From NCBI GenBank assembly GCA_022013685.1, contig JAKLPV010000206.1, forward strand, positions 1-46,721: DNA of 46,721 bases, given 5' to 3'. How positions within the stretch are numbered: the stretch's first letter is position 1; every line of letters starts with the position of its first letter. The translations under genes and the position numbers were made by a program. The notes below the pieces were generated by a model. It ran no database searches. It was not told the origin of the DNA and saw nothing but the letters and a program-made list of their open reading frames with translations. Below, piece by piece: positions 1 through 10,249 of this stretch. Source of the DNA: Anaerolineae bacterium (GTDB lineage: Bacteria > Chloroflexota > Anaerolineae > Anaerolineales > Villigracilaceae).

Positions 1-2
1 TC

Positions 3-3000
3 GCCGGTTATACCGTGTTGCAGCCGCGGGTGGCCATCAAGCCAACCAGCGCCAACCGTTCGCTCTTTTCGCAGATCTTCGCCGGAAACGCCGGGTTCGA
101 CCTGTACTCCTTCGCTGTTTCTGATGTTTATCAGGATCTTTTTGGCGAGGGCAGCTATGTCGGCAAAGGCATTTATGATGTCGCGGCTTTCGAACGCAGC
201 CTGGCGGGCCAAGTGCGCCAGAACACCCTGCTCAGCCATGATCTGTTCGAAGGCATCTATGGACGCGCGGCGCTGGTGACAGACGTTATGCTCTATGAAG
301 AGTATCCGTCGCGCTATCTGACCTACGCCCGCCGCCTGCGTCGCTGGATTCGAGGCGATTGGCAGTTGCTGCCCTGGCTGTTCCCGGTCGTCCGCACCCA
401 AACCGGTCTGGCTCCCAACCCGCTAGCGACCATTGATCTCTGGAAAGTGTTCGACAACCTGCGCCGCAGCCTGCTGCCGCCGACCCTGCTGGCCTTACTA
501 GCGGCAGGCTGGCTGTTCCTGCCCGGCTCGCCATTGGTCTGGATGCTGCTGGCGCTGCTGCCGGCCGCCCTGCCAATCGCGGTACAAACCGTCCAGGATG
601 GGCAGCACAATCTCGGGCGGCTGACGCTCAGGCAAATTCTCAAACCAACCCAACTTCCGCTGACCCGCTGGGCGCTGGCGGTTCTTTTTCTGTCCTACGA
701 AGCGCTGCTGATGCTGGGAGCGATCCGCACCACGCTTGGGCGTCTGCTGATTGCCCGCAAGAGATTACTGCAATGGACCACGGCGGCAAACGCCTCGCGC
801 GCGGGAAGTAGCAATCCGCAGGCTGAGATCTGGCGCGAGATGACGATGTCGCTGGTTTTAACCGTCCTGCTGGGGGTTTCGATCGTCCTCTTCAACCCCA
901 GCGCGCTGTGGGTGGCGCTGCCCGTGCTCGCGGCCTGGATGATCGCGCCGCAGGTCGCAATCATCATCAGCCGGCCGGTAACCCACACCCGCACGCCGCT
1001 GACGGAGACCCAGCGCCGACAGGTGTTACGCCTGGCGAGGCGAACCTGGGCATTTTTCGAGAAGTTTGCCGGCCCCGACGACCACTGGCTGCCCCCCGAC
1101 CATTTTCAAGAGTCGCCGCGCGGCAACGTGGCCCATTACACCACCCCGACCAATATCGGTCTGTTCCTGGTTTCGAGCCTGTCTGCGTATGACCTGGGCT
1201 ACATGGGGATGTCCGAACTGGCCCTGCGCCTGCGCTCAACCTTCGAGAGCATGGACAGACTGGAGCACTACCGCGGCCACCTGCTGAACTGGTACGACTC
1301 GCAGACCATGACCGCCCTTCCGCCGCGCTACGTTTCGACCGTGGACAGCGGCAACCTGGCATCCTGCCTGATGACGCTTAAACAGGGCTGCCTCGCCATG
1401 CCTGATGCCCCGCTTCTGGGAGCCAAGCAGTGGCAGGGGCTGCTCGTGCTTCTGGATATTCTTTCAGACGCACTGCAAGCGCTGGAGAAAAATAATCCGC
1501 ACGCATCGATCGAATCGTTTGAAGTCGAACTGACCAGCATTTACGGGCGCGTCAGCGCCACCCAGAACCAGCCCAAGGCCTGGACAATGACCCTCGCCTG
1601 GCTCTCAGGCGAAGGCTGGGAAAGAGTCTCGCTGCGCCTGATGGAATTGCTCGAAAGCCATCCCAATTTGCAGCGCGAATCCCTGACCGACCTGCAGCTC
1701 TATCTCGATTTGATGCACCACCAGCTTAAAGACATGCAGCGCAGCCTGGATCAGTTCGCGCCCTGGCTGGGCTGCATGGAAGAACCGCTCCTGCAAACGC
1801 CCGCCGGGCGGGATTTCTGCGCCAGCCTGCCCGCTGAACTGCCAACGCTTGGCGATGCGTCCGCAGCGTACGAGCGCATCCAAAGCGCGTTGGATCATTT
1901 CAAGGCCCAGGCACAGCCCGAAGCAACCCAGGAATGGTGTCAAAAGTTGGCTACCGGTCTATCGTCAGCGCGCGCAGCGGCTACAGACCTGCTGACCGGC
2001 TTTCAAGAGCTGGCGGGCCAGGCCGATGCCGCGGTAAATAACATGGATTTCCGCTTTTTATTCAGCCAACGCCGCCAGGTCTTTCACATCGGCTACAACG
2101 TCAGCACCGAACAGCTCGACTCTAGTTATTACGACTTCCTGGCCACCGAAGCGCGGATCGCCAGCCTGATCGCAATTGCCAAGGGCGATGTGCCACAGAG
2201 CCACTGGCAGCATCTTGGCCGGCCGGTGACGGAGGCCAGCGGCAAACAGGTTCTGCTCTCGTGGAGCGGCACGATGTTCGAATATCTCATGCCGACCCTG
2301 TTCATCAAGAACTACGCCGGCACATTTCTCTCAGAGAGCTGCTACGCCGCGCTTGATGCACATGTGGATTACGGTAAAGAGCAAAAAGTGCCCTGGGGCA
2401 TCTCAGAATCGGGCTACTACACCTTCGATCTCAACCAGAACTACCAATACAAGGCTTTCGGTGTGCCCGACCTGGGTTACAAACGCGACCTGCCCGAAGA
2501 TCTGGTGATCACCCCCTATGCTTCCCTGATGGGGCTTTCGTTGCAACCGCAGGCTGTGCTGAAGAACATGACGCGCCTGGATGAATTGAACATGCTTGGG
2601 CGTTTTGGCTACTACGAGGCGCTCGATTACACCAAAACACGCCTGCCGGTCGGGCAGACTCACGCCACGGTCCAATCGTATATGGCCCACCATCAGGGCA
2701 TGATCCTGACGGCGGCCTGCAATTATCTTTTGGATGATGTCATGGTCGAGCGTTTCCACGCCGACGAGCACATCCAGAGCGTGGAACTTTTGCTTCAGGA
2801 AAAGGTTCCGCAAAACCCGCCCCTTGAATTTCCGCACACCGACGAGCCGACCGATCTACCCGAAGGGGTGCGCGCGGTCACCAGCGCACCGTGGCGCGTA
2901 CCGGTCGACAGCCCCATTCCGCAGGCGCACATCCTTTCGCAGGGCGATGCCAGCCTGCTGATCACCAACGCCGGCGGCGGATACAGCCAGTGGCGCGAGT

Positions 3001-6000
3001 TTGCTTTAACTCGCTGGCAAGCAGACACAACCCTTGACCATTGGGGAACCTGGATCTACGTTCAGGACCGCGAGAGCGAAGTGCTCTGGTCGGCTACCTG
3101 TCAGCCGATCGGCTATGCGGCGGATCAGCAGGAAGTCTTGTTCTACCCGCACAAGGTCGAATTCCCGCGTTCGGACCATGGCATCACCCTGCGCACAGGC
3201 ATCACCATCAGCCCGGAGGGGGTCGAAATTCGGCGGGTCAACATCCTGAACGACAGCGACCGTCCGCGGCGGCTGAAGCTGACCAGCTACGGCGAAGTGG
3301 TGCTGGCAGCCCAGATCGCCGACCGGCGTCACCCGGCTTTCAACAAACTCTTTATCGAGAGTGAGTACCTCCCCACTGAGAACGCGCTCGTTTTCGAGCG
3401 CCGCCCGCGCTCGGCGGACGAAAAACCGGTTGTGCTGATCCACGCCATGGTTATCGAAGCCGGGCGTAAAATCACCGGCGAATATGAGAGTGACCGCGCC
3501 AAATTCCTGGGAAGATCAAATACTACACGCAGTCCGTTGGCATTAAAAGGCGCCAATCTTCCCCTGTCCGGAAGTGTGGGCGGCACACTCGACCCGATCT
3601 TTTCACTGGCCCAGGAAATCAACCTGAAGCCGCATGCCAAGACCCGCGTCACCTTTCTGACCCTGGCGGCCCCCACCCGCGCCGAAGCACTGGAAAAACT
3701 GACCCATTACCAAAACGGGCAGGCCATCCACCGCGCCTTTGGCGAAGCCCGCGCCAACAACGAACGCCAACTACTCGAGCTGGGTCTAAATGCCTACGAA
3801 GTCGAAAACATCCAGCGTCTTTTATCTGCCTTGCTTTACCCGGTTGGCAGATTGCGGCCTGCACCCCATCTCCTGGCCCAAAACGAGAGCGGTCAGTCTG
3901 GCCTGTGGGCCTTCGGCATCTCGGGCGATCACCCGATCCTGCTGGTGCGCATCCGTGACGGCGAATCTGCGCTGTTGATCGAAGCCATAAAAGCCTTTAC
4001 TTACTGGCGCAGCCTGCATGTCACAATCAACCTGATCATCCTGAACGATCAGGATACCGGCTACGCTCTTGACCTGCACAACGCCATCCAGCGCCAGATC
4101 CGCAGCCTGGGCGTCGAAGCCGCGCTCAACCAGCGCGACGGGATTTTCGTGCTGCGCGCCGACCTGCTGCAACCTGCCGATAAAACCCTGCTGCAAACGG
4201 TGGCCGGGGTTGTTTTGGACGAGAAAGGCGGGACGCTGGCCGAGCACGCCCTCCGTTTAACCGAGAAACCCACCCGCCTGCCGCAGTTTAGCGCTTCACT
4301 CTCAACCAGGCGCGATCCCCAGTCGACAGTGCCGCTGCAATTCCCGAGTGATCTGTTAATGGAAAACGGCCTGGGCGGATTCAGCCCCGACGGCAAGGAA
4401 TATGTCATCCATCTTCAGCCGGGGCAGAACACACCGCAGCCGTGGATCAACGTTATCGCCAACCCACAGTTTGGCTTTTTGGTCTCCGAAACGGGCTCCG
4501 GCTGCACCTGGGCCGAAAACAGCGGAGAGAACCGCCTGACCCCGTGGCGCAATGACCCGGTGAGCGACATGCCGGGCGAGGCGCTCTACCTACGCGACGA
4601 GGAAACCGGGCTGGTCTGGTCGCCGACGCCGATGCCCGCCGGGGCGGAAACGACGCATATTATTCGTCATGGGGCGGGCTACTCGACCTTTGAGAGCCAG
4701 AGTCACGGCCTCAAACAAAACGTATGCCTTTTTGCCGCGCCAGATGCGCCGGTAAAAATCGTGCGCCTGCGCTTGCAAAACCTGTGGCAGCGCCCACGAC
4801 GCGTCACCGTCACGTATTACGCCGAATGGGTGCTCGGCACCACCCGCGACCTGCAGCAGGCCCACATCATGCCTGAGTTCATCCCCGAAAAACATGCCTT
4901 GCTTGCCAGCAACCGCTTCAACAGCGAATTCGGCGAGCGGGTGGCCTTCCTGGCAGCCAGCAAAAAGCCGCACGGCCTGACGACAGACCGCAGCGAGTTT
5001 CTAGGGCGGCTGGGCAGCCTGCGCACTCCGGCGGCGCTCGGGCGGATCGGGCTGGGTAGCGCGGTCAATGCCGGGCTCGATCCATGCGCTGTGATCCAAC
5101 TGCACGTTGACCTGGCCCCCGGCGCACAGGATGAAGTCTACTTTTTGATCGGCGAAGGAGCAAATCGCGCGGAAAGCCTCGAACTGATCGGGCAGATCCA
5201 GGCCGAAGGCCAGCTGGAAGCCACCTGGCAAGCTGTCCAGCGGCAGTGGGATGACATCCTGAATGCCGTAACGGTTGAAACGCCTGACCCTGAAATGAAC
5301 TTGATGCTCAACCGCTGGCTGCTCTACCAGACGATTTCCTGCCGTCTGTGGGGCCGCACCGCGCTCTACCAATCGAGCGGGGCCTTTGGGTTCCGCGACC
5401 AACTGCAAGATGTGCTGGCACTGCTGCATACCCGCCCGGCCATCGCCCGCGCCCAGATTTTGGATGCTGCGCGCCATCAATTCGATGCGGGTGACGTGCT
5501 GCACTGGTGGAATCCACCTTTGGGACGCGGCGTGCGCACCCGTTTTTCAGACGACCTGCTCTGGCTGCCGTTTGTGACCGCCGAATATGTGGCCGCGACC
5601 GGGGATGGGTCCATTTTGCTCGAGAAAATCCCATTTCTGGCTGGCGAAGCGCTCAAACCCGATGAAATGGAACGCTACGCGCAGTATCCAACTGCGCCTC
5701 GATCGTTTTCGCTCTATGAACATTGCCGCCGGGCGCTGCAAAAAGGCGCAACCAGCGGCGCGCACGGCCTGCCGCTGATGGGCGGCGGCGATTGGAACGA
5801 CGGCATGAACCGGGTCGGCATGGCCGGGCGCGGCGAGAGCATCTGGCTCGGCTGGTTCCTGCACGCCGCGCTCAAACGTTTTGCGCAACTGGTTAAACTG
5901 ATGATGGACGACTCCGCCCCCTACCTTGAACAGGCCGGGCAACTGGCCCAGGCGCTTGAAGCCCAGGCCTGGGATGGAGACTGGTACCTGCGCGCCTTCT

Positions 6001-6746
6001 ACGATGACGGCTCACGGCTGGGTTCAAAAGAAAGCATAGAGTGTCAGATCGATTCGATCGCCCAATCGTGGGCCGTTTTATCGGAAGCAGCCGACCCGGC
6101 GCGGGCGGCCCTGGCGATGGAATCGGTCAACCGGCGGCTGGTAAAACCCGAGGACGGGATGGTTTTGCTCTTCACCCCGCCCTTCGACAAAACAACGCGC
6201 GACCCCGGCTACATCAAAGGCTATTTGCCGGGCGTGCGCGAAAATGGCGGGCAATACACCCACGCCGCCATCTGGACAGCCTGGGCCAGCGCCAAACTCG
6301 GACAGGGTGAGCGGGCCATGCAATTGTTCCGCATGTTGAACCCCATCAGCCATGCCGATACGCCCGAAAATGTGGCCCGCTACAAGGTGGAGCCATATGT
6401 CATCGCCGCCGATCTCTACAGCGTGCAGCCGCTGACCGGCCGAGGCGGCTGGACGTGGTACACCGGTTCATCCGCCTGGATGTACCGCCTGGGCATTGAA
6501 GCCATTTTGGGCATCGCAAGGGTCGGCAAATCGCTCAAAATCAACCCCTGTATCCCCAAAGAGTGGCCGGGATTCAAGGTTGATTACCGCTTTGGGAGCA
6601 CCCATTACAAAATCAACGTCGAGAACCCGGATAAGGTCAATCGCGGCGTCAAGCAGGTTTTCGCAGATGGAAAGCTCCTGGCTGGCAGTCCGATCCCGCT
6701 CATGGATGACGGCCAACTGCACGAGGTGCGCGTGATACTGGGATAA
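3..6746 (+). CDS. Cyclic beta-1,2-glucan synthase (NdvB/GT84-GH94 type), 5'-truncated by window edge
   Basis: Large membrane enzyme family that builds beta-1,2-glucan from UDP-glucose and cyclises and trims it by phosphorolysis. The frame is open to the first base, so the GTG at 15 is internal and the N-terminus lies outside the window; about 2243 residues are visible against roughly 2800 for NdvB. In order (numbering from base 15): the end of a processive glycosyltransferase (SHDLFEG, then RRWIRGDWQ near 110), several membrane helices (about 150-200, 218-238, 275-320), a glycoamylase-like domain (about 740-900, with YGKEQKVPWGISESGY and AHHQGMIL), two carbohydrate-binding beta-sandwich regions, and a C-terminal GH94 catalytic domain with GGGDWNDGMN near 1925, which carries the general acid Asp. 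The assignment is strong at family level. Whether the product is cyclic or linear cannot be read from the sequence. A copy of the repeated promoter element follows directly. Confidence 0.93.
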   Translation, partial: AGYTVLQPRVAIKPTSANRSLFSQIFAGNAGFDLYSFAVSDVYQDLFGEGSYVGKGIYDVAAFERSLAGQVRQNTLLSHDLFEGIYGRAALVTDVMLYEEYPSRYLTYARRLRRWIRGDWQLLPWLFPVVRTQTGLAPNPLATIDLWKVFDNLRRSLLPPTLLALLAAGWLFLPGSPLVWMLLALLPAALPIAVQTVQDGQHNLGRLTLRQILKPTQLPLTRWALAVLFLSYEALLMLGAIRTTLGRLLIARKRLLQWTTAANASRAGSSNPQAEIWREMTMSLVLTVLLGVSIVLFNPSALWVALPVLAAWMIAPQVAIIISRPVTHTRTPLTETQRRQVLRLARRTWAFFEKFAGPDDHWLPPDHFQESPRGNVAHYTTPTNIGLFLVSSLSAYDLGYMGMSELALRLRSTFESMDRLEHYRGHLLNWYDSQTMTALPPRYVSTVDSGNLASCLMTLKQGCLAMPDAPLLGAKQWQGLLVLLDILSDALQALEKNNPHASIESFEVELTSIYGRVSATQNQPKAWTMTLAWLSGEGWERVSLRLMELLESHPNLQRESLTDLQLYLDLMHHQLKDMQRSLDQFAPWLGCMEEPLLQTPAGRDFCASLPAELPTLGDASAAYERIQSALDHFKAQAQPEATQEWCQKLATGLSSARAAATDLLTGFQELAGQADAAVNNMDFRFLFSQRRQVFHIGYNVSTEQLDSSYYDFLATEARIASLIAIAKGDVPQSHWQHLGRPVTEASGKQVLLSWSGTMFEYLMPTLFIKNYAGTFLSESCYAALDAHVDYGKEQKVPWGISESGYYTFDLNQNYQYKAFGVPDLGYKRDLPEDLVITPYASLMGLSLQPQAVLKNMTRLDELNMLGRFGYYEALDYTKTRLPVGQTHATVQSYMAHHQGMILTAACNYLLDDVMVERFHADEHIQSVELLLQEKVPQNPPLEFPHTDEPTDLPEGVRAVTSAPWRVPVDSPIPQAHILSQGDASLLITNAGGGYSQWREFALTRWQADTTLDHWGTWIYVQDRESEVLWSATCQPIGYAADQQEVLFYPHKVEFPRSDHGITLRTGITISPEGVEIRRVNILNDSDRPRRLKLTSYGEVVLAAQIADRRHPAFNKLFIESEYLPTENALVFERRPRSADEKPVVLIHAMVIEAGRKITGEYESDRAKFLGRSNTTRSPLALKGANLPLSGSVGGTLDPIFSLAQEINLKPHAKTRVTFLTLAAPTRAEALEKLTHYQNGQAIHRAFGEARANNERQLLELGLNAYEVENIQRLLSALLYPVGRLRPAPHLLAQNESGQSGLWAFGISGDHPILLVRIRDGESALLIEAIKAFTYWRSLHVTINLIILNDQDTGYALDLHNAIQRQIRSLGVEAALNQRDGIFVLRADLLQPADKTLLQTVAGVVLDEKGGTLAEHALRLTEKPTRLPQFSASLSTRRDPQSTVPLQFPSDLLMENGLGGFSPDGKEYVIHLQPGQNTPQPWINVIANPQFGFLVSETGSGCTWAENSGENRLTPWRNDPVSDMPGEALYLRDEETGLVWSPTPMPAGAETTHIIRHGAGYSTFESQSHGLKQNVCLFAAPDAPVKIVRLRLQNLWQRPRRVTVTYYAEWVLGTTRDLQQAHIMPEFIPEKHALLASNRFNSEFGERVAFLAASKKPHGLTTDRSEFLGRLGSLRTPAALGRIGLGSAVNAGLDPCAVIQLHVDLAPGAQDEVYFLIGEGANRAESLELIGQIQAEGQLEATWQAVQRQWDDILNAVTVETPDPEMNLMLNRWLLYQTISCRLWGRTALYQSSGAFGFRDQLQDVLALLHTRPAIARAQILDAARHQFDAGDVLHWWNPPLGRGVRTRFSDDLLWLPFVTAEYVAATGDGSILLEKIPFLAGEALKPDEMERYAQYPTAPRSFSLYEHCRRALQKGATSGAHGLPLMGGGDWNDGMNRVGMAGRGESIWLGWFLHAALKRFAQLVKLMMDDSAPYLEQAGQLAQALEAQAWDGDWYLRAFYDDGSRLGSKESIECQIDSIAQSWAVLSEAADPARAALAMESVNRRLVKPEDGMVLLFTPPFDKTTRDPGYIKGYLPGVRENGGQYTHAAIWTAWASAKLGQGERAMQLFRMLNPISHADTPENVARYKVEPYVIAADLYSVQPLTGRGGWTWYTGSSAWMYRLGIEAILGIARVGKSLKINPCIPKEWPGFKVDYRFGSTHYKINVENPDKVNRGVKQVFADGKLLAGSPIPLMDDGQLHEVRVILG

Positions 6747-6789
6747 ATTTGTTGCAACCAGGATTCTTTATTGACTAACCTTCCCTAGC

Positions 6790-6866
6790 CTCCCCCAAGT
6801 GGCGGAGACAAAAACTCCCCGGTCGATGGATGTGACCGGGGAACTTCCATTGTAGTATGAATATAT
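6790..6866 (+). promoter_or_regulatory. Repeated promoter-like element, copy A
   Basis: Box 1 (CTCCCCCAAGTGGCGGAG) starts at 6790, box 2 hairpin (CTCCCCGGTC/GACCGGGGA around a GATGGATGT loop) starts at 6815, and the -10-like TAGTATGAA starts at 6853. The box spacings are 25 and 38 bp, as in the other copies. The CsbD start codon lies 88 bp after the -10-like hexamer. The hairpin may also terminate transcription from the glucan synthase gene. Confidence 0.7.
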
Positions 6867-6940
6867 GACCAGCCGAATTGCTTTTCTCAAATCCGGCGCA
6901 AAAATTGGAATAGTTTTTCAGATGATCTGGAGGATCAACC

Positions 6941-7180
6941 ATGAACAAAGATGTTTTCGAAGGGAAGTGGAAACAAATCCGAGGCGAGGCCAAAGCCTGG
7001 TGGGGCAAACTCACCGACGATGATCTCGATCGGGCTGCCGGCAAGTTCGATGTTTTCACCGGCTTGCTGCAAGAAAAGTATGGCTATAGCCGCGAGGCCG
7101 CTGCCGATGAAATCGACAAACGCGTAACGGAGTATGAAGCCAAAATGAAAAAAGAAACTGTCCCTGCCCCCGGCAAATAA
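6941..7180 (+). CDS. CsbD-family stress protein
   Basis: A 79-residue soluble protein. CsbD proteins are small general-stress proteins (sigma-B controlled in Bacillus) of unknown biochemical function. The family signature is clear: start MNKDVFEGKWKQIRGEAKAWWG, then LTDDDLDRAAGKFDVFTGLLQEKYGYS and a charged C-terminus. A GATCTGGAGGATCAACC ribosome-binding stretch precedes the ATG. It is the first gene after element copy A and is followed by a GlsB/YeaQ membrane protein, another common stress-induced small protein. That pairing supports a stress role but does not prove it. Confidence 0.92.
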   Translation: MNKDVFEGKWKQIRGEAKAWWGKLTDDDLDRAAGKFDVFTGLLQEKYGYSREAAADEIDKRVTEYEAKMKKETVPAPGK

Positions 7181-7281
7181 CCGTGACATCGCTGCCAGCC
7201 CCTGCTCCCGTGTGAGAAGAAGGCTGGATCAACCAATCACGGGCAACCGTGAACCTGAAACACTCAAAAAAGGAAAACAAA

Positions 7282-7554
7282 ATGAACCTGATCATTTATC
7301 TTATTGCCGGAGCGATCGTCGGTTACGTTGCCAGCCGGATCATGCGCACGAATTCACAACAGGGCCTGCTGCTCGATATCGTCGTCGGTGTCGTTGGCGC
7401 GTTCCTGGCCGGTTACTTCCTCAGCCCCATGCTGGGCGTTGGCACAATCAATGACGCAATCAACATCCCGACCATGCTGGTCTCGCTGTTGGGAGCGGTC
7501 ATCCTGCTCGCGATCGTTAGACTCTTCAATCGAAGAGGGCGTCGCGCAGCCTGA
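7282..7554 (+). CDS. GlsB/YeaQ/YmgE-family membrane protein
   Basis: A 90-residue protein with three hydrophobic segments (residues about 2-18, 28-52, 65-84) and the glycine-rich pattern of the transglycosylase-associated/GlsB family: IAGAIVGYVASRIM, then LLLDIVVGVVGAFLAGY. It ends in a basic NRRGRR tail. The ATG at 7282 is chosen over an upstream in-frame GTG at 7249 because AAAAAAGGAAAAC sits just before it and the family begins at this point. These proteins are often induced by stress; no enzyme activity is established. Probably cotranscribed with the CsbD gene. Confidence 0.88.
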   Translation: MNLIIYLIAGAIVGYVASRIMRTNSQQGLLLDIVVGVVGAFLAGYFLSPMLGVGTINDAINIPTMLVSLLGAVILLAIVRLFNRRGRRAA

Positions 7555-7730
7555 TCGTTTCATCGAATAACGAATAAACAGGCCGGCTGTTTACAACAAC
7601 TCCAGACAGAATTGTTGCAAGCAACCGGCTTGCATACTTTGCCAAACGGAACAAGCTGTCGATCAAGACACAGATGGTTTCGTTGTCCTGTTAAATTTGT
7701 CCGCGACGTTATAGAAAGTGTAAGGAAGAA

Positions 7731-9008
7731 GTGATACTTCAACCAGCCTCGCAACCCTATGATTGGACCTTCCGGCGGGTCATGTGGGCGACCCTCGTCC
7801 TGGTTTTTGTCGCCCTGAGCTTCTGGCTTCTTTACCGCTTTAACCAGGTTATTTTCATGCTGTTTATTGCCATCGTGCTGGGCACAGTCATCAGGCCCGT
7901 CGTGACCTGGCTGCACCGGCGCGGACTGCCCCGCATCGCGGGGGTTATCCTTGTTTACATGCTGCTGCTGGCCCTGCTGGTCGGCTTTTTGCTGTTGTTA
8001 TTCCCGTTGATCATCGAACAAGGCACAACCATAGCCACCACCGTGCCAGGTTACTACCAAACCCTGCGTGAATGGCTGGGCAATTCTCCGAATCAATTGA
8101 TCGTGCGTTTAAGTAAATTCATCCCGCCCATGCTGCCTGAACTGGAGCCTGGGCAGCAAACCGGGGAAGAGATGCTGGCCTCAGCCGGGCAGGCGTTCGG
8201 CTACCTGGCATCGGCATCCAGGGGCATCTTTTTGACCACGGCCATTCTGCTTTTGGCCTTTCACTGGACGCTTGATGGGCCGCGGGCCGTGCAATCGCTG
8301 GTATCGTTACTGCCAGCTACCCAGCGCGAAAGTATTAGCGAACTGATCCTGGCCATGGAGACCAAGATCGGATTCTATCTTGCCGGGCAGGCGGTTCTAT
8401 GCCTGGCAATCGGCATCCTGGCGTTGATCGCCTACCTGCTGATCGGTTTGCCCAATGCCCTGGTGCTGGCGCTCATCGCAGGTGTGCTGGAGGCTGTGCC
8501 AATGGTCGGGCCGCTGCTTGGCGCCATCCCGGCAGCGTTAATCGCCTTTTCGATCGCGCCTTCCAAGCTGATCTGGGTGGTTGTCGCCACACTCATCATT
8601 CAGCAGTTGGAAAACAGCCTGCTGGTGCCGCGCGTCATGCGCAAGGCGGTCGGGGTTAATCCGTTCGTTTCCTTGCTGGCGATCTTCGCCTTCAGTTCCC
8701 TATTTGGAATCGCAGGGGCGCTGATGGCCATCCCCATAGCGGCCATGATCCAGCTTTTGCTCAATCGCTTTGTCTTCCAACCAAGGGTAATGGAGGCAGA
8801 GGCTTCGACCGGCCGCGATTATGCCAGCCGGCTGCGTTATGAAACGCAAAGCCTGGCCCAGGACCTGCGCAAACAGGCGCGGCTTAACAAGGGCGGCTCA
8901 GATTCAAGGGTCAGGCAGATCGACCAGGTGATGGATGAGATCGAAGCCATCACCACCGACCTGGATGCCCTGCTGGCCCAGGTGCCTACTTCTACAGGTG
9001 CGCCATGA
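7731..9008 (+). CDS. AI-2E family transporter-like membrane protein (first of two)
   Basis: A 425-residue polytopic membrane protein of the AI-2E exporter/PerM-like superfamily, whose members export small molecules or ions; the substrate is not predictable here. It shows paired N-terminal helices (FVALSFWLLYRFNQVIFMLF), a long soluble insert around residues 100-160, and the conserved C-terminal hydrophobic core with GVLEAVPMVGPLLGAIPA and EPLFGIAGAL-like residues. The last 70 residues are cytoplasmic and charged. The GTG start at 7731 has AAGGAAGAA immediately upstream. Its stop overlaps the next start codon (ATGA), so the two permeases are translationally coupled. Confidence 0.88.
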   Translation: MILQPASQPYDWTFRRVMWATLVLVFVALSFWLLYRFNQVIFMLFIAIVLGTVIRPVVTWLHRRGLPRIAGVILVYMLLLALLVGFLLLLFPLIIEQGTTIATTVPGYYQTLREWLGNSPNQLIVRLSKFIPPMLPELEPGQQTGEEMLASAGQAFGYLASASRGIFLTTAILLLAFHWTLDGPRAVQSLVSLLPATQRESISELILAMETKIGFYLAGQAVLCLAIGILALIAYLLIGLPNALVLALIAGVLEAVPMVGPLLGAIPAALIAFSIAPSKLIWVVVATLIIQQLENSLLVPRVMRKAVGVNPFVSLLAIFAFSSLFGIAGALMAIPIAAMIQLLLNRFVFQPRVMEAEASTGRDYASRLRYETQSLAQDLRKQARLNKGGSDSRVRQIDQVMDEIEAITTDLDALLAQVPTSTGAP

Positions 9009-10249
9009 CAAATCAATTGATAAAGTTCGGTACGGCGGTCATGACCACGCTGCTGGCGCTGGTGGTGCTGTGGCAATTTCGAGTCGTCGTCGGCTACGTG
9101 CTGATCTCGCTCACGCTGGCGGCAGCCCTGCGTCCGCTGGCCGAGCGTTTGCTCGAGCCGGGCCTGGCCAAGCGCGTGGCCTGGCTGCTGCTATACCTGC
9201 TGGTGCTGGGAGGCTTTGGTTTCTTAGTTTTTTTAACGGGCGAGGCCGCAGTTCGTGACATCCAGCAGTTGGCCGATACAGTCTCGATGCAAGATGCCTG
9301 GGTTTTGCCGCTCTGGCTGGAGGGCAGTTCGTTTCAACTGTCGCTCATGGCGCAATTGCCAGCGCCCAGCAAGCTCTTCGAAGCGTTTACCGGGGACGAG
9401 GGCCAGCTCGTGCTGCCCGCCATCCTTGGCTTCACGCAGGGCATGGGCGGAGTTGTCAGCGGCACATTCATCATCCTGTTCCTGAGCATTTATTGGAGCA
9501 CCAACCAGGTTCATTTCGAACGGCTGTGGCTTTCACTGCTGCCGTCAGACCAGCGCAAACAGGCGCGCGGTATTTGGAAGACAGTCGAACCGGACGTCGG
9601 CGCTTACATCCGCGGCGAAATCGTTCAAAGCGTCCTGGCCGGGCTATTATTGGGACTCGGTTACTGGCTGCTCGGTTCACCCTACCCCGCGCTCCTGGCG
9701 CTGGTTGGCGCATTGACATGCCTGATTCCCGTCATCGGGACCGCCCTGGCGGTCATCGTGGTGCTTCTGGTCGGGCTGCTGACCAGCGTCCAGCTGAGCC
9801 TGCTCACGGTTGTGTATACGCTGCTCGCGCTGACAGCTCTGGGCGTATGGGTCATGCCGCGCATCTTCAATCGCAGGTGGAATAATCCCATTCTGACCGT
9901 TATCCTGCTGATCGCCATGGCAGACGCTTTTGGGCTTTTCGGCATCATCCTGGCTCCACCTTTATCGGCAGTATGCCAGATTTTGTGGAAACAACTGGTC
10001 AGCCACCGCGCTGCTTCAGGAGCCGGGGCCCAGATTTCGGATCTTAAAGACCGCCAGGCGCGGGTTTGGGAGGCCATCAACACAATGGACGAAGCCCCCC
10101 TGCCCTTGTTGAGCAGCAGCATGGAAAGCCTGACCAAATTAATCGAAAAAGCTGAACCGATCCTGCAGGCCGGTCTGGCGGTTGAATCTTCAGGGCCGTT
10201 CGCTTCACTCCAGGGCGTCAGCCCGAAAGCCGGGCAGCCAAAACCATGA
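9005..10249 (+). CDS. AI-2E family transporter-like membrane protein (second of two)
   Basis: A 414-residue paralogue of the preceding protein with the same order: N-terminal helices, a soluble loop, then a membrane core containing GALTCLIPVIGTALAVI and FGLFGIILAPPLSAV, and a hydrophilic C-terminus. The start overlaps the upstream stop as ATGA, and its own stop overlaps the start of the YihY gene the same way, giving a tight three-gene unit. Two adjacent divergent copies could form a heteromer or be independent exporters; the sequence does not decide this. Confidence 0.87.
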   Translation: MTNQLIKFGTAVMTTLLALVVLWQFRVVVGYVLISLTLAAALRPLAERLLEPGLAKRVAWLLLYLLVLGGFGFLVFLTGEAAVRDIQQLADTVSMQDAWVLPLWLEGSSFQLSLMAQLPAPSKLFEAFTGDEGQLVLPAILGFTQGMGGVVSGTFIILFLSIYWSTNQVHFERLWLSLLPSDQRKQARGIWKTVEPDVGAYIRGEIVQSVLAGLLLGLGYWLLGSPYPALLALVGALTCLIPVIGTALAVIVVLLVGLLTSVQLSLLTVVYTLLALTALGVWVMPRIFNRRWNNPILTVILLIAMADAFGLFGIILAPPLSAVCQILWKQLVSHRAASGAGAQISDLKDRQARVWEAINTMDEAPLPLLSSSMESLTKLIEKAEPILQAGLAVESSGPFASLQGVSPKAGQPKP